In this document: positions 37,209 through 45,761 of the stretch, piece by piece
How the letters are laid out: each line of letters begins with the position of its first letter
Numbering within the stretch: the stretch's first letter is position 1
Assembly: GCF_900167335.1 (NCBI RefSeq)
Contig: NZ_FUXI01000004.1
Coordinates: 1 to 64,000, forward strand
DNA length: 64,000 nt
DNA from: Pilibacter termitis
GTDB lineage: Bacteria; Bacillota; Bacilli; Lactobacillales; Streptococcaceae
Direction of reading: 5' to 3'
Made by a program: the position numbers and the translations under genes
Notes under the pieces: generated by a model
What the model saw: only the letters and a program-made list of their open reading frames with translations
What the model was told of the DNA's origin: nothing
Database searches by the model: none

Positions 37209-37250
37209 ATTGGAGCGACATCTTTACGGAAGACGTTCCAATTTTTTTGT
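37209..37250 (+). terminator. Terminator after the rpiR-type gene
   Basis: TTGGAGCGAC and GACGTTCCAA pair around a short loop, followed by TTTTTTT. Confidence 0.8.
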
Positions 37251-37253
37251 CCT

Positions 37254-37303
37254 TAAAATAAAATTTATTTTATTTTTAAATTTAGTATTGAAATTTATTT
37301 TAA
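37254..37303. promoter_or_regulatory. Candidate RpiR operators upstream of first EIIC gene
   Basis: A perfect 19-bp palindrome (TAAAATAAA-A-TTTATTTTA) is at 37254-37272. TTGAAATTTATTTTAA at 37288-37303 overlaps the -35. The latter matches 14 of 16 bases of the reverse complement of 39534-39549 at the second EIIC promoter. Binding by the adjacent RpiR protein is inferred. Confidence 0.6.
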
Positions 37304-37335
37304 AAAGTGATATGATTTTGCTGTAAACGATTACG
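37288..37335 (+). promoter_or_regulatory. Promoter and cre-like site of first EIIC gene
   Basis: TTGAAA (37288-37293) and TATGAT (37311-37316) are 17 bp apart. TGTAAACGATTACG (37322-37335) starts 6 bp after the -10 and matches the cre consensus except at the last base. Confidence 0.75.
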
Positions 37336-37367
37336 ATTAATTTTTAAGAAAACAGGAGGGTTTTATT

Positions 37368-38693
37368 ATGGAAACTCAAAAACAGGGAATCATGGAACGG
37401 TTCAGTCAACTTATGGAAAAACGTGTTGTACCAGTTGCGACAAAAATTTCCCACCAACGACATTTAGCTGCTTTGCGTGACGGATTGACCATTCTTATTC
37501 CGTTTACGGTTATCGGGGGGATTGCCCTTATGCTTGCCAATCCGCCAGTAGATTTAGCAACGATGAAAGGAAATAATATTTTCACTCAATTCATGATTGC
37601 TTGGAAACATTTCGCCGATGCACATAACGCAGTTTTAACCATTCCTTTTGATTTATCCATTGGTTTAATTTCTGTCTATGCAGTTTGTGGTGTTTCTTAC
37701 CGCTTGGCACAAAAGTATAAAATGGACGGATTTTCAAATGCTTTGACCGCTCTATTCACCTTCCTCTGCGTTGCAGCAATACCAGAGGTAATCAAAGAAA
37801 ATAAATATTTAACACTTTCAAAACTAGGCTCAGGCTCACTTTTTGCAGCGATTGTTATTGCACTTGTCGTTGTGGAAATCAATAGATTGCTTATTGAGCA
37901 TAATATCAAAATCCGTATGCCACAAGGGATTCCGCCAATGGTTGCGGCTCCGTTTGAAATTTTGATTCCAATGATTGTGAATATGCTTGTCTTTATTGGA
38001 GCAGATTTGATTTTGAAAAACACGTTGAACTTTGGATTTTCAGATGCAATTTTCCATGTGTTCCAACCATTTATCCATGCGACAAGTTCATTGCCGTCTA
38101 TGTTGCTCATTTGTGAATTAACGGTCGTGTTTTGGTTTTTCGGAGTTCACGGTGACAACATGGTTTCTTTTGTAACGACACCGATTTTTACTGGAAATTT
38201 GGTCGCAAATTTGGAAGCCTATCAAGATGGAAAAGCAGTTCCGAATACTGTTGCAGGGAATTTCACTTTTATTTTTGGCTTAGCAATTGCTTATTTGGCG
38301 ATATTGTTTGTGTTGAATACGGTGAATAAAAACAAACGTCTGCGTTCTTTGGGGAGAATGTCTATTCCGTCATCACTTTTTAATATCAACGAGCCACTCG
38401 TGTTCGGTGTACCAACAGTATTGAATGTTATGACTTTTATTCCAACATTGATTTGTGTGGCGATTAATATTGTTGTTGCTTATACTTTGACGGATATTGG
38501 TTTCATCGCTAGAACGTGCGTGTCGCTTCCGTGGACGTTGCCAGCACCATTGTATGCAATTTTATCCACAATGGACTGGAAAGCAGGAGTGGTCTGGGTT
38601 GCATTGTTTGCGATAAATGTGGTAGTATTTATTCCATTTATGCGTAGCTATGAAAAACAAGTTGAACAAGAGGAACAAGAAGCGTTAGCGTAG
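37368..38693 (+). CDS. PTS cellobiose-type EIIC permease (first copy)
   Basis: The 441-residue membrane protein is an EIIC of the lactose/cellobiose family. The conserved regions LRDGLTILIPFTVIGGIAL and SSLFNINEPLVFGVPTVLN are present, with about ten hydrophobic segments. The SD AGGAGG precedes the ATG at 37368. No EIIA or EIIB gene accompanies it in the window, so it must use partners encoded elsewhere. Confidence 0.92.
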   Translation: METQKQGIMERFSQLMEKRVVPVATKISHQRHLAALRDGLTILIPFTVIGGIALMLANPPVDLATMKGNNIFTQFMIAWKHFADAHNAVLTIPFDLSIGLISVYAVCGVSYRLAQKYKMDGFSNALTALFTFLCVAAIPEVIKENKYLTLSKLGSGSLFAAIVIALVVVEINRLLIEHNIKIRMPQGIPPMVAAPFEILIPMIVNMLVFIGADLILKNTLNFGFSDAIFHVFQPFIHATSSLPSMLLICELTVVFWFFGVHGDNMVSFVTTPIFTGNLVANLEAYQDGKAVPNTVAGNFTFIFGLAIAYLAILFVLNTVNKNKRLRSLGRMSIPSSLFNINEPLVFGVPTVLNVMTFIPTLICVAINIVVAYTLTDIGFIARTCVSLPWTLPAPLYAILSTMDWKAGVVWVALFAINVVVFIPFMRSYEKQVEQEEQEALA

Positions 38694-38704
38694 GAGGTGT
38701 TCAT

Positions 38705-39496
38705 GTGAATGTAAGAGATATAATGGAAAAACTTTCCCAAAAAGTGTCATGGGTAAATCCGTTGGAGACAAAAGACCGTTTGCTTTTTGGTAAGGAAACT
38801 CAAGAAGTAAAACGTGTGATTGTTACATGGGTGGCGTCTGTTGATATTATCAAAGAGGCAATAGAGAAAAAAGTGGATTTGATTATTACGCATGAAAATC
38901 CTTTCTATCTAGCCTCTACGAGTACACATCAAGTAGTCGAACGGTTGCAAAACGAAAAATACCAGTTGCTAGAAAAAGGAAACATTGCTGTGTATCGCTG
39001 TCATGATTTATGGGATTTATATCCTGAGATTGGCGTTCGTGATGTGTTTGCTAGTCAAATTCCAGTAGTATTTGCTCCTGCAAAAGAAACTTCTTTTTAC
39101 CGATATGGAGCAGCAGAAGGAAAAACAATGCGTGAAATCGCAACGTTTTTAGAGAAAGAACTTCTTCCATATGGTCAAACAGGCGTGGTGATGATTGGAG
39201 ATGAAAATAAACCAATTAAAACATTAGGTATTGGAACAGGTGCGATTACAAGTATTATCCAAATGATTGCTGACGGAGCAGATGCGTTTGTTGTGACAGA
39301 TGACGGAGTGAACAATTGGATAGACATTCAACTTGCACAAGATTTACATTTTCCCGTTTTAATGGTCAATCATTATGCAAGTGAGGCAAAAGGAATTGAA
39401 CAATTAGCGAGTTATCTTCAAGAAAAACTGCGAGAAATAGAGGTTTCTTACGTTCCGCAAAAGTATAGAATCAAATCCAGTAATAGACTAGACTAA
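38705..39496 (+). CDS. Nif3-like dinuclear metal-centre family protein
   Basis: The 263-residue protein has the NIF3/YqfO layout: THENPFY in the N-terminal half supplies a metal ligand, and NHYASEAKGIEQL near the C-terminus supplies His and Glu ligands. It starts with GTG 38705, 7 nt after AGGAGG, 11 bp behind the EIIC gene. Nif3 proteins form toroidal hexamers with two metal ions but lack a firmly known reaction. Placement between two PTS permeases suggests a role in sugar hydrolysis or detoxification in this pathway; that is inference. Confidence 0.82.
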   Translation: MNVRDIMEKLSQKVSWVNPLETKDRLLFGKETQEVKRVIVTWVASVDIIKEAIEKKVDLIITHENPFYLASTSTHQVVERLQNEKYQLLEKGNIAVYRCHDLWDLYPEIGVRDVFASQIPVVFAPAKETSFYRYGAAEGKTMREIATFLEKELLPYGQTGVVMIGDENKPIKTLGIGTGAITSIIQMIADGADAFVVTDDGVNNWIDIQLAQDLHFPVLMVNHYASEAKGIEQLASYLQEKLREIEVSYVPQKYRIKSSNRLD

Positions 39497-39533
39497 AAAA
39501 ATAAAAAAATATATTTTTTTATCAAAAAGACTA

Positions 39534-39581
39534 TTGAAATAAATTCCAAACCCTGTTATACTTCCTATGTAAACGAAAACA
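39534..39581 (+). promoter_or_regulatory. Promoter, RpiR-type motif and cre site of second EIIC gene
   Basis: TTGAAA (39534-39539) and TATACT (39557-39562) are 17 bp apart. The cre site TGTAAACGAAAACA (39568-39581) starts 6 bp after the -10. The 16-mer at 39534-39549 is the reverse-complement counterpart of the motif at 37288-37303. The layout is a copy of the first EIIC promoter. Confidence 0.8.
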
Positions 39582-39614
39582 AAACAAAATAAAACAGCAT
39601 AGGAGTGTAACAAA

Positions 39615-40904
39615 ATGAACGGATTTATGAATTTCTTATCAGAAAAGCTGCTTCCGATTGCAGCGAAAATTGGGCAGAACAAGTATTTGGTAGTGCTAAG
39701 AGATGCGTTTATGCTTAGTTTCCCACTTACAATGTTCGGGTCGTTGATTGTTGTGTTTAACAACTTGCCATTTTGGCCAGATGAATTAAAGGGACAATTT
39801 TCAACGCTTTTTGGTAATGGGCAAAGTGCTACAATGTCGATTATGACGGTCTTTGTTACTTTTGGGATTGGGTATTATTTTGCGAAAAATGAGCAAGTTG
39901 AGGCAGTGTTCTCAGGAGCGGTATCATTAGCATCTTTCTTAATTTTGACACCATTTTTCATGAAAGTAACCGCAGACAAAGTAGAAATTGAGGCGACAGG
40001 GTTGCTTTCGCTGGATCGTCTTGGTGCAAAAGGGATGTTCTTGGGAATTTTAGCAGCGTTTATTGCAGCGAAAATCTTTGTTGCGTTGACGAAAAAAGGA
40101 ATTGTCATCAAAATGCCTGATGGCGTGCCACCAGCGGTTTCAAAATCATTTTCGGCGTTAATCCCAGCGATTGCAACGATGTTAGTGTTTTTATTTATCA
40201 ACGCATTTATGGTAGGTGTGTGCAAAACAAACTTGCACGATGTGATTTACAATATTATCCAAAAACCGTTGACAGGTCTTGGAACAGGACTTCCTGCAAC
40301 GATTGTTGCGATTTTCTTTGTGCAATTCCTTTGGTTTTTCGGGCTACACGGGCAAATTATTGTCAATTCTGTATTTGAACCATTTTGGCAAACGAATATG
40401 CTAGACAATGCAGATTTGACAAAAGAAGGTGCGAATGCTCTTGCAAGTCATGGGCATATTGTGACAAAATCGTTTATGGATACGTTCACCGTAGGTCTTG
40501 GTGGGAGTGGTTCTACTTTGATTGTTGTCATTATTATGGCGTTTGTTTTGAAACAAAAACAATACAAAGAAGTAGGTCGTCTTGCTCTTGCACCGGGGAT
40601 TTTCAACGTAAATGAACCAGTTATTTTCGGTATGCCACTTGTGATGAACGCAACAATATTCATTCCTTGGATTTTGGCACCTGTACTCTCCGTTGTCATT
40701 GCGTATTTTGGTTTTGCCTCAGGCTTAGTGCCACTCACTACTGGAGCTCAAGTACCGTGGACAATGCCAATCTTTATTTCAGGATTTTTGGCAACGAACT
40801 CAATTATGGGGTCAATTTTACAACTTGTGCAAATTGTTGTAATCGGCATTATTTGGTTGCCGTTCTTGAAAATGATGGATGCGACAAAAATTGAAACAGA
40901 ATAA
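39615..40904 (+). CDS. PTS cellobiose-type EIIC permease (second copy)
   Basis: The 429-residue membrane protein is another lactose/cellobiose-family EIIC (LRDAFMLSFPLTMFGSLIV; GIFNVNEPVIFGMPLVMN). It differs substantially from the first EIIC, so the two are not a recent duplication. It lies 30 bp before the GH1 gene and probably imports the beta-glucoside that enzyme cleaves. EIIA and EIIB are absent here. Confidence 0.92.
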   Translation: MNGFMNFLSEKLLPIAAKIGQNKYLVVLRDAFMLSFPLTMFGSLIVVFNNLPFWPDELKGQFSTLFGNGQSATMSIMTVFVTFGIGYYFAKNEQVEAVFSGAVSLASFLILTPFFMKVTADKVEIEATGLLSLDRLGAKGMFLGILAAFIAAKIFVALTKKGIVIKMPDGVPPAVSKSFSALIPAIATMLVFLFINAFMVGVCKTNLHDVIYNIIQKPLTGLGTGLPATIVAIFFVQFLWFFGLHGQIIVNSVFEPFWQTNMLDNADLTKEGANALASHGHIVTKSFMDTFTVGLGGSGSTLIVVIIMAFVLKQKQYKEVGRLALAPGIFNVNEPVIFGMPLVMNATIFIPWILAPVLSVVIAYFGFASGLVPLTTGAQVPWTMPIFISGFLATNSIMGSILQLVQIVVIGIIWLPFLKMMDATKIETE

Positions 40905-40934
40905 GTAACGAAAGAAATAAGGGGGAATAGAAAT

Positions 40935-42344
40935 ATGCCGAAGTTAACATTTCCAGAAAATTTCTGGTGGGGGGCTGCAACGAGTGGCCCACAATCAGAG
41001 GGGAGATTTCATAAAAAACACGCAAATATGTTTGATTATTTTTATGAAATAAAACCCGAAGTGTTTTACAAACATCAAGGACCAGACACTGCAAGTAATT
41101 TTTACAATGATTACAAAGAAGATATTCGCTTGATGAAATCTGCTGGGTTAAAAGTTGTGCGTACTTCTATTCAATGGAGTCGTTTGATTGATGATTTGGA
41201 GAAGAATACGGTGAATGATGAAGCGGTGAAATTTTACAATGCCGTTATTGATGAATTTCTCGCTCAAGGAATTACACCGATGATGAATTTACATCATTTT
41301 GATTTGCCAGTGGAGTTGTATCATAAGTATGGCGGGTGGGAGTCAAAATATGTCGTAGACCTTTACGCAGGATTTGCCGAGCAATGTTTTAAACTTTTTG
41401 GCGACAGAGTGAAGTTTTGGTTTACGCACAATGAACCGCTTGTCGTGGTGGAAGGAGAATATCTTTTTGAATTTCACTATCCGCAAAAAGTGGACGGGCT
41501 TGCTGCGGTGCAAGTTGCTTATAATTTACAACTTGCCTCTAGTAAGGCGATTGCGAGTTATCGCTCACTTAACCTTGACGGAAAAATTGGTGTGATTTTG
41601 AATTTGACTCCGCCATATCCTGCAACGGATGAAAAAGAAGATGTACGTGCAAGTGAAATAGCAGATTTGTGGCTGAATCGCTTGTATATGGACGCTTCGG
41701 TTAAAGGAGAATTTCCTCAAGAATTAGTCGAAATTCTTGAGGGAGAGCAGGCTCTTTGGCAGGCAACGGAAGAAGAACTTGCCATTATCAAAAATAACAC
41801 GGTTGATTTGCTTGGGATTAATTTTTATCATCCAAACCGTGTCGAGCGACCAAAATATTCGCCAAACTCTCTAGCAGTGGACTTTATGCCAGATAAATTT
41901 TGGCGAGATTATGAAAAGGCGTCTGTTCGTATGAATGTAGACAAAGGCTGGGAAATTTATCCTCGTGCGGTTTACGATATTGCCAAAGATATACAGGAAA
42001 ATTATGGCAATATAGATTGGTTTATGTCGGAAAATGGTATGGGCGTATCAAATGAAGAACGTTATATGAACGCTAGTGGGGTAATTGAGGACGATTATCG
42101 TATTCAATTTATCAAAGAACATCTTTATTGGCTACATCAAGCAATGGAAGAAGGAAGTAACTGCTTAGGCTATCACCTTTGGACTCCGATTGATTGCTGG
42201 AGCTGGATGAATGCTTATCGTAATCGCTACGGTTTGATTTCGACAAACATTCATACGCAGGAAAAAACACTCAAAAAATCAGCCCACTGGTTCAAACAAC
42301 TTTCGGATACAAATGCGTTTGAGCTAGAGAAAATTCCAGATTGA
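40935..42344 (+). CDS. 6-phospho-beta-glucosidase, GH1
   Basis: The 469-residue (beta/alpha)8 enzyme begins FPENFWWGAATSGPQSEG. The acid/base Glu is in FTHNEPLVV and the nucleophile Glu in WFMSENGMGV. It cleaves phosphorylated beta-glucosides delivered by the PTS. A phospho-substrate is supported by the neighbouring EIIC genes and the C-terminal motif region. The SD AAGGGGG precedes ATG 40935. Confidence 0.92.
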   Translation: MPKLTFPENFWWGAATSGPQSEGRFHKKHANMFDYFYEIKPEVFYKHQGPDTASNFYNDYKEDIRLMKSAGLKVVRTSIQWSRLIDDLEKNTVNDEAVKFYNAVIDEFLAQGITPMMNLHHFDLPVELYHKYGGWESKYVVDLYAGFAEQCFKLFGDRVKFWFTHNEPLVVVEGEYLFEFHYPQKVDGLAAVQVAYNLQLASSKAIASYRSLNLDGKIGVILNLTPPYPATDEKEDVRASEIADLWLNRLYMDASVKGEFPQELVEILEGEQALWQATEEELAIIKNNTVDLLGINFYHPNRVERPKYSPNSLAVDFMPDKFWRDYEKASVRMNVDKGWEIYPRAVYDIAKDIQENYGNIDWFMSENGMGVSNEERYMNASGVIEDDYRIQFIKEHLYWLHQAMEEGSNCLGYHLWTPIDCWSWMNAYRNRYGLISTNIHTQEKTLKKSAHWFKQLSDTNAFELEKIPD

Positions 42345-42371
42345 TTTTAGAAGTATTTTTTAAATAAGAAG

Positions 42372-42404
42372 TAAAGAACTGTCTGTTTTGGGCAGTTCTT
42401 TTGC
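42372..42404 (+). terminator. Terminator after the GH1 gene
   Basis: AAGAACTGTC and GGCAGTTCTT pair around TGTTTTG and run into TTTTGC. Confidence 0.75.
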
Positions 42405-42494
42405 AATCAACTTGAAAAATTTCCACATTCCTAGTATGCTTATCAAGATGAATTTAGTAGGAAACTGCCTAAGTTTCTAAGAAAAGAGATGAAA

Positions 42495-43358
42495 ATGGAA
42501 AATTATTTAGTACGTGCAATCTATAAAGACAATTCAATTCGAGCATTTGCTTTAAAGGCGACAGATGTAATTGCTGAAGCTTGTATTCGTCATGAAACAT
42601 GGAGTGCCTCTTCGGTAGCGTTAGGGCGATTGATGCTGGGAACGGTGTTACTCGGGGCGAATTTGAAAGGAAATGATCGCATTACGGTAAAAATGCAAGG
42701 AAATGGCTCTGGTGGTGCGATTATTGCTGAGAGTAACGCTTGTGGCGATGTAAAAGGATACATCCAAAATCCGAATGTTGACATGAAAAAAACGTCAACA
42801 GGTGAAGTAATTGTTGTGCAAGCAACAGGAAATAAAGGTACGTTTTCAGTAATAAAAGATATGGGGCTAAAAACTGCTTATACTGGTCAAATTCCTTTTG
42901 TGACAGGTGAAATTGGTGAAGAGTTCACCTATTATTTGACAGAAAGCGAGCAAATTCCGTCAAGTGTCGGGGTGTCTGTCAAACTTGATGAGGAAGATAG
43001 AGTGCGTCAGGCAGGAGGTTTTTTGGTGCAAGTATTGCCAGATGCGAAAAGCGAAACGATTGCTCTCATCGAAAGACGACTGCAACAAATGCCTGCGATT
43101 TCTGAAATCTTGAAAAATGGAACTCCTGAAGATTTGCTCAATCATATTTTTGGCGAGGGTGATTATAAGACGTTTGACAAGGAAGAAATTCGTTTCCATT
43201 GCGATTGCTCTAAAGATAAATTTGCACGAGGACTGAAAAGTATCCAAAAAAGCGAGTTAGAAGAAATGATTGCTCAAGACCACGGTTGCGAGGCGGTTTG
43301 TCATTTTTGTAATGAAAAATATCAGTTTAGTGAAGAAGAGTTGAAAGAACTGCTGTGA
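42495..43358 (+). CDS. hslO: Redox-regulated chaperone Hsp33
   Basis: The 287-residue protein binds unfolding proteins when its four zinc-coordinating cysteines are oxidised. The two pairs are visible as HCDCS and CHFCN near the C-terminus. I prefer ATG 42495 (6 nt after AAAGAG) over ATG 42489, which abuts the SD. In many Lactobacillales hslO is followed directly by dusB; here an extra gene was present between them. Confidence 0.95.
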   Translation: MENYLVRAIYKDNSIRAFALKATDVIAEACIRHETWSASSVALGRLMLGTVLLGANLKGNDRITVKMQGNGSGGAIIAESNACGDVKGYIQNPNVDMKKTSTGEVIVVQATGNKGTFSVIKDMGLKTAYTGQIPFVTGEIGEEFTYYLTESEQIPSSVGVSVKLDEEDRVRQAGGFLVQVLPDAKSETIALIERRLQQMPAISEILKNGTPEDLLNHIFGEGDYKTFDKEEIRFHCDCSKDKFARGLKSIQKSELEEMIAQDHGCEAVCHFCNEKYQFSEEELKELL

Positions 43359-43372
43359 GGAGTGGTGTAAAA

Positions 43373-43894
43373 ATGTTCGGGCAATGTTTAAGGGCACCTC
43401 TAAAAACTCACACTTATCCTAAATTGCTAGTTTTCCGATTTTCTTTGTCAATCTCCTCAACCTATGAACCACATAGCTTTCGTCGATTTCCTCGAAAATC
43501 GAAAAACTAGCTAATTTAGTCTTAAGCGGAGTTTTTAGAGGTGCCCTTATGTGAAAAAGTTACTGTTGAAATTTTTGAAGAAAAAACGGAAGTATCTGTT
43601 TGTCATTGTTCAAGGTGTCGAAAATGGACGGCGGGACCGTTTTTCTCTATTTTTATTGGAAAGAAAGAGAATTTCAAACTTGTTGGAGAACAATTTTTGA
43701 AAACTTATCATTTTTCTTCAGAAAGCGAGCGTGCTTTTTGTAAAGAATGTGGTTCAGTCATTTATTGGAAAAATGAACAAGACGCTCAGTATTCATTTAA
43801 TGCAGAATTATTCCCAACACTTGTGAACGGCTATGAAATAAAGAAAGAATACTATTTAGAAAATAAACCTAACTACTATAACTTATCAAAATAA
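43373..43894 (+). pseudogene. GFA-family (CENP-V/GFA) gene interrupted by a MITE
   Basis: ATG 43373, after GAGGAG, opens MFGQCL. The 157-bp MITE at 43391-43547 then intervenes, and the frame resumes as CEKVTVEIF. Joining across one TA copy restores MFGQCLCEKVTVEIF, with the CxC zinc pair of the GFA family. Further on the gene has CHCSRCRKW and FCKECGSVIYW. A GTG at 43541, inside the MITE end, can start a 117-residue product that replaces the first cysteine by proline. That product would lack one zinc ligand and has no evident SD. The original enzyme type (glutathione-dependent formaldehyde-activating-like) is named by fold; the substrate is unknown. Confidence 0.88.
43391..43547. mobile_element. 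157-bp MITE, intact copy, TA target duplication
   Basis: The ends AGGGCACCTCTAAAAACTC and GAGTTTTTAGAGGTGCCCT are perfect 19-bp inverted repeats. TA lies at both flanks (43389-43390 and 43548-43549). No coding capacity. TA duplication and short size resemble elements moved in trans by IS630/Tc1-mariner transposases, such as the pneumococcal RUP. It is inserted in the GFA-family gene. Confidence 0.9.
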
Positions 43895-43906
43895 AGGAAG
43901 AATAAA

Positions 43907-44905
43907 ATGAATCAATCATGGAAAATAGGAAATGTAGAAATTCCTAATCGTATTGTCGTTGCACCAATGGCGGGAATTAGCAATGCAGCGTTTCGTGTCA
44001 CAAGTAAAGAATTTGGTGCAGGACTTGTGGTAATGGAAATGATAAGCGATAAAGGAATACAATTTCGCAATAAAAAAACCTTGAGTATGCTCGAAATCGA
44101 CAAGAGGGAACACCCGATTAGCGTGCAAATTTTCGGTGGTGAAAAAGATACGCTTGTGGAGGCGGCACGTTTTGTTGAGGAAAATACTGATGCGGATATT
44201 TTAGATATTAACATGGGTTGCCCTGTAAATAAGGTGATAAAAGCGGAGGCAGGTGCAAGGTGGTTGCTTGACCCAGAGAAAGTGTACGAAATGGTTCAAG
44301 CAGTTTCAAGTGCGGTCAATTTGCCTGTGACGGTCAAAATGCGAACAGGTTGGGACGAGGAGCATTTGCTTGCGGTTGAAAATGCATTGGCAGCGGAAAG
44401 TGCGGGGGCAAGTGCAATTGCCATGCACGGCAGAACTCGTATGCAGATGTATGAGGGAGTTGCCAATTGGGAAATTTTAAAGGAAGTTGCAAGTAAATTG
44501 ACCATTCCGTTTATGGGCAATGGCGATGTGAAAACGCCAGAAGATGCCAAAAGAATGTTAGAAGAAGTTGGAGCGGACGCAGTGATGATTGGACGAGCTG
44601 CACTAGGAAATCCTTGGATACTGACTCGCACCAAGCACTATCTTGAAACAGGAGAATTATTACCCGAGCCGAGCGTTCGTGAAAAAGTAGAAATTGCGAC
44701 ACTTCATTTGAACCGTTTGATTCGTATCAAAGGTGAAAAAATTGGTTCAAGAGAATTTCGTCAACACGCAGCTTACTACTTAAAAGGAGCACCACGTGCT
44801 GCAAAAACAAAAAATGCCATTAACCAAGCAGAAAACAAAGAAGAAATTTTAAAGATTTTAGGCGAATTTGTAGAAAAAGTGGAAAGTAGAAAGTTGGAGA
44901 GTTAA
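43907..44905 (+). CDS. dusB: tRNA-dihydrouridine synthase
   Basis: The 332-residue FMN TIM-barrel enzyme reduces uridines in the tRNA D-loop. APMAGISNAAFR, the catalytic-Cys block DINMGCPVNKV, MRTGWD and HGRTRMQMYEG are all present. The start is ATG 43907 after AAGGAAG. It follows hslO, as in relatives. Confidence 0.95.
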   Translation: MNQSWKIGNVEIPNRIVVAPMAGISNAAFRVTSKEFGAGLVVMEMISDKGIQFRNKKTLSMLEIDKREHPISVQIFGGEKDTLVEAARFVEENTDADILDINMGCPVNKVIKAEAGARWLLDPEKVYEMVQAVSSAVNLPVTVKMRTGWDEEHLLAVENALAAESAGASAIAMHGRTRMQMYEGVANWEILKEVASKLTIPFMGNGDVKTPEDAKRMLEEVGADAVMIGRAALGNPWILTRTKHYLETGELLPEPSVREKVEIATLHLNRLIRIKGEKIGSREFRQHAAYYLKGAPRAAKTKNAINQAENKEEILKILGEFVEKVESRKLES

Positions 44906-44926
44906 GAGGCTTTAAATAATTAAGAA

Positions 44927-44965
44927 AAAGAGTTGTCAACGAATCAGTCGACAACTCTTTTTAGA
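44927..44965. terminator. Terminator between dusB and flavodoxin gene
   Basis: AAAGAGTTGTC and GACAACTCTTT pair around AACGAATCAGTC, with a T-run on the plus side and an A-run on the other, so it can serve both convergent genes. Confidence 0.88.
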
Positions 44966-44971
44966 GATTTT

Positions 44972-45418
44972 TTAACCATTCACTTTTTCAGCTAAATTTT
45001 TCGCAAATTCCTCAAGTTTGACAATGTCATCATCTTCTGCGGCTAAATCTACTTTGACTACTTCAGTACCTTTTGTAGCCCCTGTTTTGGCAAATTGAGC
45101 GTCGAAGTCATCTACTGATTTACAAAATTCATCGTAGAAAGTGTCGCCACTACCGCATACACCGTAAATTTTTCCTGTCAAATCAACATCTGCTAAATCT
45201 TCGTAGAAATCAACGATTTCATCAGGCAATTCTCCGTCACCGTAAGTATAAGTTGCCACAACGCAAATGTCTGCATTTTCAAAATCACTTGCTTCAACCG
45301 CACTACATTCGTCAATCTCTACTTCTAAATCAAGATTTTCAAAAGCCTCTGCGACAATATCAGCGATTTCTTCTGTATTTCCAGTCATACTTGCATAAAC
45401 AATTTTTGCTAATGTCAT
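44972..45418 (-). CDS. Flavodoxin
   Basis: The 148-residue acidic protein has the FMN phosphate loop SMTGNTEEIA at residues 10-19, the aromatic TYTYGDGELPDE loop and CGSGDTFYDEFC. It carries electrons at low potential. The start is ATG at 45418, with GGAG upstream on the minus strand; the frame continues upstream into the repeat by chance. Hairpin element F abuts its SD. Confidence 0.93.
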   Translation of the reverse strand: MTLAKIVYASMTGNTEEIADIVAEAFENLDLEVEIDECSAVEASDFENADICVVATYTYGDGELPDEIVDFYEDLADVDLTGKIYGVCGSGDTFYDEFCKSVDDFDAQFAKTGATKGTEVVKVDLAAEDDDIVKLEEFAKNLAEKVNG

Positions 45419-45427
45419 GATACATTC

Positions 45428-45538
45428 TCCTTTGTCTAGCTGTGAGGGGCTGGAGTTGGGCAACTGTTCACAACAGTTAAGCAAGTAAATACTGTCACTC
45501 GCTGTTGCAAACTCCAAAACGCCCCTCTTCGCTTTTCT
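45428..45538 (-). repeat. Hairpin element F (minus orientation)
   Basis: Read on the minus strand it starts AAAAGCGAAGAGGGGCG and ends AGCTAGACAAAG, leading directly into the GGAG of the flavodoxin SD. The apical GAAAC hairpin is largely lost, but the outer arms (GGAGTTTGCAAC with its partner) still pair. Orientation follows the minus-strand gene. Confidence 0.9.
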
Positions 45539-45659
45539 TGTGTTTGAGTTCTTAAAGAACAATTTTTTTCTTTCAATGAAGATTATAACACATTACCTTT
45601 TGAATAAAAAAGCCAAGCGTGCTAAACTCTTAAAAGATGATTGTTCAGAAAGAACAAGG

Positions 45660-45665
45660 TATAAT
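45660..45665 (+). promoter_or_regulatory. Candidate -10 of map
   Basis: A perfect TATAAT at 45660-45665 lies about 97 bp upstream of map. A convincing -35 at 16-18 bp was not found. Confidence 0.4.
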
Positions 45666-45761
45666 ATTATCAGTCAGAAAAACTTTGAGCAAGCGAGTTT
45701 TGCTCATTGCCCGCTTGGACGTAGTAAAGCGAAAGAAACGAGAAGAAAGGGAAAAAAAGAA

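Noticed and set aside
43541-43894. GFA-family protein as a normal intact gene
   Set aside because: Its GTG start lies in the MITE inverted end, it lacks an SD and the first zinc cysteine, while the original start is visible upstream of the MITE.
45419-45562. Longer flavodoxin start on the minus strand
   Set aside because: The added residues come from hairpin element F and have no flavodoxin resemblance; the SD fits the ATG at 45418.
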